Of a stretch of DNA of 64,000 nt, positions 54,185 through 64,000 are shown piece after piece (positions within the stretch are counted from its first letter, which is position 1; each line of letters opens with the position of its first letter). The translations under genes and the position numbers were made by a program. The stretch is from Bactericera cockerelli (Eukaryota > Arthropoda > Insecta > Hemiptera > Triozidae), in assembly GCA_024516035.1 (NCBI GenBank), contig CM044963.1, positions 20,576,703 to 20,640,702 of the forward strand. The letters run 5' to 3'. The notes beneath the pieces were generated by a model that ran no database searches, had not been told where the DNA came from, and was given only the letters and a program-made list of their open reading frames with translations.

Positions 54185-56452
54185 AACAGCATCTAGTCTA
54201 CTCAATGCTTGTTCTTTACTATCAACTACGATAAAAATATCGTCTACGAATACGACAACATAGTCGTGAGCTATCTCACCTAGGGCTTCTGACACGGCCC
54301 TCTGAAAAACGCTTCCGGCATTTTTCAGGCCAAAAGGTACAGCTAAGTACTCCTAAGTTCCATGATAAGTAATGAAAGAAGTCTTTTCGACTGAATCGGG
54401 GTGAATTGGAACTTGGTGGTATCCACTAGCCATGTCTAGGGAAGAGAAAAATTTAGCGCCTTTTAACCTGGCTATTTGGTCCTGAATAAGAGGTAACGGG
54501 AATTTCTCAGATACTGTATTGGCATTTAAAGCTCTATAATCTACACAGAGGCGGTGTCCTCCGGTTTTCTTGGCTACAGGAAAAGCTGGGCTTGCGTAAG
54601 GCGAACGGCTAGGCTGAATAACATTCGCCTCGAGCAGTTCTCCTACTAGCTTACGTACGACTTCGCGTTTCTCGTCGCCTAATCTATAGGGACGCTGAGA
54701 GTTGATAATGGACGGATCTTTTAGTCTGATGGTCATTTCACCTGTTTTAATTCTGGTCTTAGGGATACCATCAATAAAATGAGGTTCGTATTTCTCAAGG
54801 ATTGAAAATAATTTTACTCTATCATTTGGAGTTAAGCTCGTTACAATAGAGTCGTAAATAGACACTGAGTTCATTGACTTTTCGCAAGGATCTGTGTGGT
54901 TTTGTTTACCTGACCCACACTCCTGAATAGAACTCTTACTTTCGTTACACAACTCGGTTATTAGGTCAAGTTCAATGGGATCTAGAGACTGCGGTGTAGC
55001 CTCATTGTCACAGGGAATTTCTAGCGGATTAGAACCGTTATTCCCCTTTTTCTTAAGAATACAATGGTTCTTATCTATTTCCATTGTGAAATCGTTTTGA
55101 AGGATTTCGCGTCCTATTACAATAGGTTCGCTCATGATTGCATCAGGGACAACGTGAAATAAAATTTCAAACTCGTTGTCATTAATTGTCACTAAGGATT
55201 GTACCTGTTTGCTACAAGATACAAGGGATTCACCTAATCCTATTAGATTCACTGTGTTATAGTGACACTTTCCCTCGAATTCTGAGGAAGTACTAGAAGT
55301 CAATAGGGAACATTCTGAACCGCTATCGAAAATAAACTTAAACATCTCACCCTTGTGTGTAAGTTGGCCATGAGGATTGACAGCGCACAGTCTCACTTCC
55401 TTGGCAGGTAGACGATCGTTGGCTGATTTCCTCTGAGGACACTTGGTAGAGTAGTGTCCCACCTCACGGCAGCGAAAGCAGGTGACAGACTTCTCTCGTT
55501 CTTGTGGTCGACTTGAAGAGAAACAGTCACGTCTGGTGTCAGTGGCTCGGTTGGGCTTCGAGGTGAGGGTTGAAGTCCTCTTGCGGCAATCATCAATGAG
55601 ATGTCCTGGTATCCGGCAGTAGTTGCAGTAGGGTCTGGACAACTTTACTCTTTTTGATTCGGGTTGGGGCCGTTCAAAACTTGTATCGGTCAAGCGGCGT
55701 TTACCGGTTGAGAGGAACTTTAGCTCTTGCAATAAGACATCTCTGGTTCGAATATCTTTTGTACTGGCAAGGTGTTGCACGCGTCTATCAAACTTTCCCA
55801 TATGTGCTAGGGTCATAGCGATGGCTATCTCTTGTTTGTTCAGATCCTTGAAGCAAGCATCGAGTACACCTAGCATTTGAATAGCGTATGATACGTACTC
55901 GCTATTCTCCTTGGGGTTTGTGCTGTGCTGGTTCGCTATGGTACATGCGGGGGTGTCTAGTTGAACGTATTCGGTATTGAAAGCGATTTTGAATTCTTCC
56001 CATGTTAGGGTGGGGTGAGCTATTCGCGCGAACCACACGGTAGCACTACCTTTTAGAGCTTTGCTTAAACTTAGAATCAAGTCTCTATTAGAACAAGGTA
56101 ATTGGAAGCAACAAAGTTCAGCTGTCCTTAGTCATGCTCTAGGGTCTACCCTCTCTCCCTCGGGGTTAAAGATAGGTAATGAAATGGCACGAGTTTGATG
56201 ATGATTGGGAAGGTATTTAAAGAGCTCTTGTAGGAATTCGCGGAAATCCGTACCTAGAGAATTACCTGATGAATTTTGAGCATAGTTACTCCGCGGGGTT
56301 GAGTTTCCATCCTGGGAACTGTGTGTTTGGCTGTTCTCCGATATTGTTCGGTATCCACGTTCAGATCGGTGCGGTTGATATCCCACTTCTGATGAGGGAG
56401 ACCCGTGGTACGGGCTCTCCTCTGGTATTTCCCCGTCCTCTAAGGGGTTCAT
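54185..56452 (-). pseudogene. Gypsy gag-protease-RT frame, broken
   Basis: One frame from ATG at 56450-56452 with internal stops at 56132-56134 (TGA) and 54353-54355 (TAG). Order of motifs: gag capsid-like part, knuckles CNYCRIPGHLIDDC (near 55610) and CFRCREVGHYSTKC (near 55465), protease FDSGSECSLL (near 55320), RT motifs LCVDYRALN (near 54545) and SSLDMASGYHQVP (near 54430), then FVDD as the polymerase active-site box (about 54240-54258), which lies beyond the second stop. The frame stops being collinear at the deletion junction. The longest open part is 575 codons (54353-56080). The product cannot be autonomous. Confidence 0.92.
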
Positions 56453-56777
56453 TGATGGTAAATTAGAAAATAGAGTAACACAGAATAAGAGTTTTTAAAA
56501 GATTTATTTTATTTACAAAGATTTGGTAAAAGATAATATTATGGTGATGATATGATTGATAGCTAATTCACAAACACGTAATTTCAACTGGTAACGCAAG
56601 ACACGCAACTCCCTGGCTATATCAATACTTCACGAGATCTAGCAACGGACTGACGAGGGGTATCCAGAGAGCAGTTACTCGTTCCCCGAGTCACCCTCTT
56701 TTCTTCCCCTCGGATCCTTTTCAGGGTGAAACGTTGGTGATCGATGCTCGATTGCCTTGGTCTCCTGGTATATAACA
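56393..56777 (-). repeat. Gypsy 5' LTR
   Basis: 385 bp with TG...CA ends; no difference from 51942-52326 found by eye. The gag ATG at 56450-56452 lies inside it, 57 bases from its inner edge. The internal region begins at 56392 with TCAGAAGTGGGATATCAA on the minus strand, which overlaps the gag frame and is the presumed primer-binding region; I cannot assign its tRNA. Confidence 0.94.
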
Positions 56778-56890
56778 TATACAATAAAAATGAAAAAGAA
56801 TAGAAAATATAATAAACATATATGTCCTAACTAAAGGGCGGGGTTATTGCCTATGGTAATCTCTCCACCCAACCCTATCTGATGAGCTTG
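56778..56890. repeat. Right half of the interrupted host repeat
   Basis: TATACAATAAAAATGAAAAA continues the repeat seen uninterrupted at 3593-3640, then ATGTCCTAACTAAAGGGCGG as at 50693. Confidence 0.78.
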
Positions 56891-57130
56891 TGGACTATGG
56901 ATGGCAACTGTGTCTTTTTTTATTTTTTTTTAGATACCTGAATTCCGATTTGCTTCTTGTTACCAAATATATAAAAACTGTCACTCTAAAATGAGCTGTT
57001 ACGCCAGGAGGAGGAGTCATTTTAAAAGGACAGTGCAAAAACAGGTTCTCCAACCCAAAAAAACGAGGGGGCGGTTTTCTAAGCCCTCTTAGGTGTCCTT
57101 TTAGAAGGACGGTGGGATAATCTGGGTTAA

Positions 57131-57410
57131 GATGAGTGTTTCACAGCCTTGTTTCTTTTGTAGCCATGAAACAGGAGCTACTATAGACGCTTGTTGCCTG
57201 TGTTGTAACCGTATGCCTCCCCTGTGATGAGTGAGAAGTGACACAGTACTTCCCATCTAGGTGCCGGGTCAACTTGAACGTACTGGAAGCTATCGCTTAC
57301 ATACAACTGTAATCAAATTAATAATACAATTTTTTTTTGTCAGCACGGGGGATCGAACCCGGGACCTTCCGCATGGCAAGCGAGTGCTTAACCACTGAGC
57401 TAATCGCGTG
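57131..57410 (-). mobile_element. tRNA-derived SINE, family C (best copy)
   Basis: GATGAGTGTTTCACAGCCTT body start, CTATAGACGCTTGTTGCC, GCCGGGTCAACTTGAACG, then antisense head with GGGATCGAACCCGGGACCTT and TTAACCACTGAGCTAATCGC. In sense this head reads like a tRNA with GATTAGCTCAGTGGTTAAGC as A box. Confidence 0.88.
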
Positions 57411-58930
57411 CTCTAAATTGTGTGTGCTGTCGCTAGTGTGACAGATTTTTTTGAAGGCAACTCGAGATTATTTCAGCTTAATTTCGAAAAAAAACCGACC
57501 GAAAACTATACTTTCTCTACTTTATAGGTCATAGAAAGTAAAAAACAGATTTAAATCTAGGAAAAAAACAAACAACAGTTATTACAAAAAGGAATCAAAA
57601 ATAAGGTTTCTTGGTTGTATTGCTAAAAGTTAATAGGAAATAATATTTTACGATAGATAGAATGATACATAGTATGAAGTGAGGGTTTTTACAGTAAAAA
57701 AAAAAAAAACTTCATTCTTAAAAAGACCCAGTTCGATTGAATTATCTGAAAAGTAAGTCTGAAGAGATACTTCTTCATTGGACTGGAATAGAGTTAATAT
57801 TTCAGTTCAATCGAATTAAATTATTTTTAGATCGATTTATCTTATATAAAAATGATTTTAAATAAAATAGCTGTTACAATAGAGCGTTTCCGTTTTTCGT
57901 TCGTTCTCTTTTTCTTGCTTCAACGTTTCTTTAACATAGAGATTACTTGAGATGGAGGTTTTACCCTCCTTATGAGGACACTCACATACCTCCCACCAAT
58001 ATTATCTTCATCCTGTGTTGTGTCGAGAATAGCATCGCAAAGTTTCAAACCTTTCTGATCAATCACCGAGTCTTCGACCGACTGGGCGTTGCTTAACTTC
58101 AGCGATCCAACAAAAAAAAAATTGGTCTATTCAACTTGCTAACAACGCTTGCCCGCTTGCTTTTTCGTCTTCATAGATTGAAAGGTTTCAAATTTTATTG
58201 GTCCGATTTGAAAGGCACTGAAATGTCTCTTGACAAACGGTAAAATATTTTTTTTCAATTTTTTTTTCGTACCTTTGATGAAGAGGTAAAGATACATTTC
58301 TCTCTTCATATAAAGTGTTCAGGTTTGAATCCCGACCAGATCGAAATTCTGGGACATTTTTATTTTCGATACTAAAAAGCGCTATTTCTGTTATAATATC
58401 TACTAAAAATTAATTTATTACATCATTCAGGGTGGGTTATGAAAAAAATAAAAGTTTTGTTGAACCCCTGTTATATTTCTAAACGTTTCTTTCACGTTAA
58501 GATGTTTAAAATCAGTTGATAAAATTGTCTTTTTTTTCAAGGACAGGGAATCAAGAGCACAACTGCATTTTTTTCTGTGGGTGAGTTGAAACAGGTGCAA
58601 ATTACAAAAAACTAAAACAATGAATTTTTCCTGTGTGTTTTTACAACTTTTTGTTTTTATAATGATTCCAAATACATCAATTTGTAATTGAAACCTATTT
58701 AATTTTAAAGAATCATAAGAAAACAATGAGTTAATTTAGGCAATGTTTTGTTCTCAAGTTTTCAATAATTCCTAGTTACCTAATTTTTTTTTCAATTTAC
58801 GGATGTGGCATCCATTTAAACAAAATCGCGAGAAAATTAATTACATAATATCATCTTTTACATATAGAAAAGTTTTAAATAAAAAAAAAAACCAAAGAAG
58901 TAATTTTAGCATCACCAAACATCAGAGAAA
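57411..58930. other. AT-rich non-coding
   Basis: A worn SINE fragment is possible at 57950-58110 (GGAGGTTTTACCCTCC, CCGACTGGGCGTTGCTTAAC as near 21965). Nothing else is recognised. Confidence 0.4.
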
Positions 58931-58934
58931 TACA

Positions 58935-59075
58935 ATAGGGACTATTTCGAAATAAAGTATTACTAGGGGTCTAAATCGAAGTAAACGTAATAGGGTCTAA
59001 GTCGAAATAAACATGATAGGAGTCTAAGTCGAAATAAACATTATAGGGGACTAAGTCCGAGTAAAAATTTAGAAT
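58935..59075 (+). repeat. ~31 bp tandem repeat, four to five units
   Basis: GGGTCTAAGTCGAAATAAAC-like units recur at about 58957, 58991, 59018 and 59046, with an eroded first unit. Confidence 0.85.
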
Positions 59076-60470
59076 TAAAAGCATAGAAATGAAGGCCGCG
59101 TTTGCAAGATTTGTCTACATCTTAACCGACTATTGAAAAACAATATCGCTCATATCAATACATTCTTAAATAATATTTTCACGTTACTAGAGAACAGTTT
59201 TTTTTTTAAATATTAATTAACCACAAGTGCTCAAATTAGTTCTTGTTTTATGGGCTACGAAAAAAAATTCTGTGAAACACTTTCCTTGAAAAGAAGAAAA
59301 AATATTCTTGTATTTATTAATTTTTAAATTACGTACCAACATAATTTTAATTTTATCCGCACCCAACCTGAATAGTGCCACGAATTGATTCGTGCCAGGC
59401 TCAAATTATTTATGATTCATGTTCACGGGTGCTTTAATCTCACTTTATACATATAATGTTACTGGACTATTAGATATTAGGTTACTTCTGCTATGTATAT
59501 GCTGACTTTTGAAAATGTGGCAATCTTGAGCGATGGTATCACGAATTTGAAAGATGGTATCACAAATTTGAAACTTTCTCAAACACTGTTCTCTCCTTCC
59601 GTGAGTAAAAGTATAGTAGAATTAAAACTATTCAACTACCGAGTAATTAGAATTCCGTTTTTCATGACTAAGGAGGCAAATTAGAGTAGGTACCAAACTT
59701 TGTTCGGTTTGTAGGGAAAATAATGATTTGGTTCTTTTATTAAAGCCAAGGAGAAAAAAACGAGAGGATAGTAGAAGAAAAATATCGATAGCGTCAAATT
59801 GTATGGGCGCCGTGAAACTTTTTGTGTAGGCAATGTGCAATTCAAATTCAAACAACGTTTTGTTAGAAAGTGTCTTCTGTACCAACTGATTCGTTCATGA
59901 AGATGCTGATTCTGATACACGTTATCGAGCTCTTCTATTAAAAGGTGAACACCTCTGGTTCTTAATCGGAAGGTCACGGGTTCGAATTCCGTCATGGGCG
60001 GTGTTTTAGGACATAAAATTCCCGCAACCGAAATAGCTTTTCCTGAATATTGGTTTGTACTGAAACCGGGTTAGTGTAGAGTCACACTGATGGGGTTTCA
60101 GTACAGACAAGTATTGATGAAAATTTACACAAGACATGTATTTAAACAGATCATAGATAATTAAAAATCACTTTTTAGAATTTGGAGAGCTTCAGTCGTC
60201 CAGAAACATCCTAAGTCGTCCACTCGTCCAGTACAAAAAAATACAACAGAGGACACTTTCTATAATCTAATTTATTTTGTTTACTACGTAATAATTCTAA
60301 GATAATATTAATTAGGACCATTGCATAATTTATTTACAAAAAAACAATTTAAATTTGTCATTTCTTTGATTGAGAATGAATACTGAGTAAGATTCATACA
60401 TAATAATTGTGAAATATTGACCCGCCTAAAAGCAGTTACATTAAAGACCCTGTTTGAATTCATTTCAGAA
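59076..60470. other. Non-coding; tRNA-like trace near 59960
   Basis: A 21-bp tandem (GATGGTATCACGAATTTGAA) occurs twice at 59533-59575. GGTCACGGGTTCGAATTCCG at 59973 is a B-box-like word from an isolated tRNA-like fragment. A family C fragment is at 59230-59285. Confidence 0.45.
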
Positions 60471-60492
60471 CTTTCAACAGAGGCAATAGATA

Positions 60493-60635
60493 TTTATTTA
60501 CAAAAGCTATACAATGTTTGACAGTCTACAACAGTATGGTTTATTCTTTAATGAGGAGTTGTTAAAGTTAGATTAGCTCTTAGATAATGGGTAGTCATTT
60601 TTATGCTACCCAGCACTCCAACTCCACATCTGAAT
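60493..60635 (-). CDS. Candidate last exon plus poly(A) signal
   Basis: On the minus strand TTTTTTTAACAG precedes an exon whose frame reads SDVELECWVA and stops at 60601-60603. A poly(A) signal AATAAA lies about 100 bases downstream (60493-60498). The acceptor, compact frame and signal together resemble a 3'-terminal exon. Coding length is only about 11 codons, so chance is possible. If real, it belongs to the same minus-strand unit as the exon-like pieces at 60931-62257. Confidence 0.3.
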
Positions 60636-60930
60636 CTGTTAAAAAAAAATAATACATTACTTTCCATGAAGTAATGCAATTTTAAAAAATAAATACATAC
60701 ATAATACATATTTTTTTTGTTTCTTTATGAAAGAAATAACGGAATGAAATTACAAATCCTTGTAAATTACAAGGTATTTTTTTTTTAAATTACATAGTAA
60801 TTCTTATCATGAGCAAGTGTATCAACGATATTTTTTTGAATGTGTAATGTTAGATCTATCAAAAATCGAACTGCCCATCGTAATTTAAAAATTGCCTAAT
60901 TTAGAGTAGGTAGTCTAAAAAAAATTTAAG

Positions 60931-61047
60931 TCAGTCCATCTTGATATTCTTGATGAGTCCGTTGCATTTTTTAGCCAACTTAGCGGCAGTGGCCATATTT
61001 ACATTGCTGGTTTGAGATCGTTCGAAGAATACAATTTGTTCATTTAC
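60931..61047 (-). CDS. Candidate exon-like frame ending KNIKMD
   Basis: On the minus strand a frame open from about 61047 reads VNEQIVFFERSQTSNVN and then MATAAKLAKKCNGLIKNIKM with a stop at 60931-60933. Composition looks coding-like, and a poly(T) tract immediately upstream could serve as a polypyrimidine run, but no AG is well placed. Function unknown. Confidence 0.25.
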   Translation of the reverse strand, partial: VNEQIVFFERSQTSNVNMATAAKLAKKCNGLIKNIKMD

Positions 61048-61237
61048 AAAAAAAAAAAAAACGATTATTAATTTTTTGTATTGATTCAATGTTTATTGTA
61101 CTGAGCCACAATTTATTACCCTGGCCTATGGTTTTCATTGTCATTTACGCATGATTTTAACCACAATAAATGACAATGGGAACCCAAACCCTTTAAGGCA
61201 AGGAATAGTACAAGACAAGAGGGTTTGAGAGTTCTGT

Positions 61238-61431
61238 TCAGGTAGGCAATTTTTTCTCGCCTATTTGAACAGACTTCAAGTCAATAGTTTTTTGAGCCCA
61301 ACTATAGTACTTCATTTTCTCTACGTGTCCAACTGTCCATGAGTTTTGAGTCATGGTGGCGGAAGGATTGATAGAGGCATTGAATCCCTTAGACACAGAA
61401 TCAAAGTTCTTGGCTCCTTCCATGCTTTGAG
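61238..61431 (-). CDS. Candidate exon or small gene, 61 codons
   Basis: The minus-strand acceptor-like TTATGCTGGCTATCAG ends at 61432. The frame contains M at 61423 and reads MEGAKNFDSVSKGFNASINP, later WTVGHVEKMKYYSWAQKTI, with a stop at 61238-61240. Balanced amino-acid composition and few low-complexity runs make it more gene-like than neighbouring frames. No domain recognised. Confidence 0.3.
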
Positions 61432-61659
61432 CTGATAGCCAGCATAAGCTAAAACTAACCTCTTAAAGAGCTGAAAACACCATTGTGATGAAAGAAAAAA
61501 AAAAAACAAAAAACCATAAGCATTTCAATGTAACCTCTCAATAGGCTTAATAAACCATTGTGAACAAAGATACCATAACCATCTCTAACATAAGCATGAG
61601 TTCATCTGAAATTAGCTCAGAGTACAAGTTCATCTGATAATCAAATGTCAAGGCAGTTC

Positions 61660-62262
61660 AATGGCAGTCTAATCCGTGTGCGTGCGCGATACGATGGCAG
61701 TGCGTCGTGTCTCCCTTTCTCTCCCTAGCAGGGGCTCCTCACACGAGTGTCTGTCCTTCTTCTCTTTTCTGTCTCCCAAGAGGGGAATGCTCACGCTGGC
61801 TGAGTCTCGAGATTCTGCCGTGCTGCGGGCAAGGAGTCTGTGGAAGAAAAGAAAAATTAATGAAATAGTGAACCCAAAAAACTTCGTCAATGTATCTATG
61901 TTTACAAAAATGTCAGTAGTTTAAAAAAATGGTTTATTTTGATGACTTCTTTAATACCACCACTATTCATACTACATAGTATAGTATAGTAGTGCTTTAT
62001 TTAGAGTGTCGGCTGGAGACAGGAAGTCCCATTGAGTGATTCTAGTTTCCGAAGAAGAGTGATATGGATAAATCTTGTGATTCTGATATACTGCGAGCAA
62101 GGAGTCTATGGAAGGAGAGATTCATGAAACAGTAAAGTCGAACAACAATGACATCGTCAATATACATATTTTACAAATTGGTTTATTTTGACAACTGCTT
62201 CTTGTCTCCAGGGAAAGGTTGCAGGCTGAGTCTAGCGATTCTGCCGTACCAAGGAGTCTGTT
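61660..62262 (-). repeat. Three tandem acceptor-plus-exon-like copies
   Basis: On the minus strand, acceptors TTTTCTTCCACAG, TCTCCTTCCATAG and CACTTTTCAACAG are each followed by ACTCCTTG, with exon-like starts at 61837, 62105 and 62257. Translations are related: LLARSTAESRDSASVSI, LLARSISESQDLSISLF (stop at 62042-62044) and LLGTAESLDSACNLSL. The copies also share GTAGTTTAAAAAAATGG/CAAATTGGTTTATTTTGA-type intron sequence on the plus strand. Confidence 0.6.
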
Positions 62263-62393
62263 GAAAAGTGGAAGGTAAGACTCATGGAATTGTGAAGCCA
62301 AACAACAGCAACATCGTCAAAATAATATATATACAACCATCAGAACAATGCGGCGTAGCTCACGCCGGTACAAAAATATCAACATCATTCGAT

Positions 62394-63515
62394 ATACAGG
62401 GTGTATGAAAAAAAAGGAGCCAGTCAAAATATCTCGTCTATGGAAGCGATTTTCAGAAAACCCTGAAACATGTATCTCATTATATGGAGGGGGAAACTTT
62501 TTCAGGGGGTTTAATTTTTCATACTATTAACAGGGGCGGTCCCAGGGGGGTCAACTTTGGAATCTTAAATAGAACCACCCTATTTGTAATACATTTCTGA
62601 AAAGTAGTTGTCATTAAAAGTATTTTAAAACTATTTTGAGATTTTGAATCAAAACAGGGCCGGAGATATCGTACATTTCATTTCACATGTTTCAGTAATT
62701 TTTTTATAAGAAATAAATTGTATTTTGTAAAAAATAGTTTTTCAATTGAAATAATGAAACTTTCCTGCCTTTTTGATACCATTAGCTTTACCAGGGAAGA
62801 TTTCAAGGGGTGAACTTTTTTTATTTTGTAAAAACCATCCTTTTTCGAGTATAATTTGTGAGAAATAAATGCAATGATTCATGTTTTTCAATGTAAAATA
62901 AAACAGGGCCCGATTTACTTCAAATTAATGTGAAAAAATCCAAAACCCGCGTGCAGTACTAGTCTCCGGCCCTGTATTCAAGGGTACCTTAAATTTAGAT
63001 TAAACAACAACACTCGGAGCATTTATTTAGCACAGACTATACCTACTAAAAAAAGACTAGTTTTTAGACAATTAAAAAAAATGACCCCTTGACACCTTCC
63101 CTGGTAAAGCTAATGATATAAAAAAGGCATGAAAATTTAATTATTTCAAATAGAAAGACATGTGTTTAACATTTTTTCACAAAAATACCATTAATTACTT
63201 ATAAAAAATAACTGAAACCTGTGAAAGTAAATGTACGATATCTCCGGCCCTGTTTTGATTAAAAATCTCAAAATAGTTTTAAAATACTTTTAATGTCAAC
63301 TACTTTTCAGAAATGTATTACAAATAGGGTGGTTCCATTTAAGATTCCAAAGTTGACCCCCCTGGGGCCGCCCCTGTTAATAGTATGAAAAATTAAACCC
63401 CCTGAAAAAGTTTCCCCCTCCATATAATGAGACACATGTTTCAGGATTTTCTGAAAATTGCTTCCATAGACGAGATATTTTGACTGGCTCCTTTTTTTTC
63501 ATACACCCTGTATAT
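62394..63515. mobile_element. Long inverted-repeat DNA element, 1.1 kb
   Basis: Ends TATACAGGGTGTATGAAAAA and TTTTTCATACACCCTGTATA are inverted repeats; the arms extend about 430 bp each with strong pairing (for example GGGTGGTTC types, CTGAAAAAGTTTCCCCCTCC, GAGATATTTTGACTGGCTCC). The middle (about 62830-63080) is unpaired. TATA at both borders could be part of the ends or a TA-type target duplication. No transposase. Confidence 0.88.
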
Positions 63516-63811
63516 ATTGAAGATACGGAAGGAGCCATTGCTCTCCTTCAACAGCAATGGCGTCTTCTCATAGTGACCCAGTCACTCAATCCTTCCACCA
63601 CCTCTCTTCCTCATCTCGTCAAATTCTATTCCAATGGAAGTCGAAACACATGAGCACCTTCTAGTATGTCGTTAACTACAAAACCCCTGCACACTGGATG
63701 ATCTACTTCAGGCAAACGAAAAAGCCCTAAATGTTTCAGAGTATTGGAAGTACAAAACTTGACCGAGGAACTCTTTCGTTTCCAAAAACGTACATGGAAA
63801 ATAAATAAATA

Positions 63812-64000
63812 TACAGGGTGATCGAAACCACCCAGCCACTATCTTTTTCTCGAGAACGGTTTGAGATAGGATCTTGAAACAAAAAATTGGTCCCCAATAT
63901 GAAGTCTGATGTTTAATGGGAAAATATTTTGAACCTCCGCCCACCGCCCCTAAGTTCGTTTTCAGGGGGGCACATGTCCATTTCTCCCGAATTTTAAATG
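63812..64000 (+). mobile_element. Start of another ACAGGGTG-ended element
   Basis: TATACAGGGTGATCGAAACC opens a sequence containing TTTCTCGAGAACGGTTTGAG. The end motif resembles that of the element just upstream. The window stops before the other end can be seen. Confidence 0.45.

Larger units (their letters stand above)
51942..56777 (-). mobile_element. Ty3/gypsy LTR retrotransposon, internally deleted
   Basis: 4836 bp in total. Gag with two CCHC knuckles, a DSG protease motif and the N-terminal part of reverse transcriptase are read on the minus strand, then a short integrase C-terminal remnant. Most of the palm/thumb, RNase H and integrase core are missing. 53793 down to the 3' LTR is about 1.46 kb of non-coding internal sequence. 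Intact gypsy-type elements are usually 5-8 kb with a pol of about 1000 residues or more. Identical LTRs point to a young insertion. No envelope-like frame is seen. Confidence 0.93.

Noticed and set aside
51942..56777. Endogenous retrovirus with envelope
   Set aside because: No envelope-like frame between the integrase remnant and the 3' LTR; the 94-codon frame at 53376-53660 has no signal peptide or transmembrane segment.

Overview
The window is eukaryotic nuclear DNA. It is AT-rich, has spliced exons with GT/AG borders, three 100-base assembly gaps (1934-2033, 20982-21081, 47019-47118) and a very dense load of transposable elements. The tRNA-derived SINEs, a Ty3/gypsy LTR element and several palindromic DNA transposons fit an arthropod, most likely an insect; a hemipteran such as a planthopper is only a guess. 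I see no bacterial gene organisation. Almost every open frame in the window is a chance frame or a translated repeat.

Layout: 1-14 kb is intron or intergenic DNA packed with SINEs from at least five tRNA-headed families. 14.36-20.98 kb holds four exons of one plus-strand gene that encodes a charged, Lys/Glu-rich protein I cannot name; its 5' and 3' ends are not visible, and the last exon runs into a gap. The exon borders are unusual. The 5' splice site of the first exon seeds a decayed minisatellite (14.50-15.15 kb). The acceptor of the third exon is duplicated in tandem. A SINE sits on the donor of the third exon and has duplicated it. The acceptor plus start of the fourth exon is repeated 12 times (19.8-20.98 kb). 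A non-autonomous hAT-type element with an 8-bp target duplication lies in the same intron (17977-18864).

21-36 kb is further SINE, MITE and minisatellite DNA. 36629-41989 is a 5.4 kb foldback-like element with long inverted arms made of tandem subrepeats, flanked by an 8-bp duplication. 42-51 kb holds a palindromic MITE, LINE debris and more SINEs. 51942-56777 is a Ty3/gypsy LTR retrotransposon on the minus strand, with LTRs that read as identical, a 4-bp target duplication, in-frame stops and a large internal pol deletion. 60.4-62.3 kb may hold exons of a minus-strand gene, including three tandem copies of an acceptor plus exon start. 62394-63515 is a 1.1 kb inverted-repeat element, and a related-looking end starts at 63812.

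The main biological interest is the repeated association of tandem duplication and SINE insertion with splice sites of one gene, and the foldback element. All names rest on sequence features read by eye; no database search was possible.
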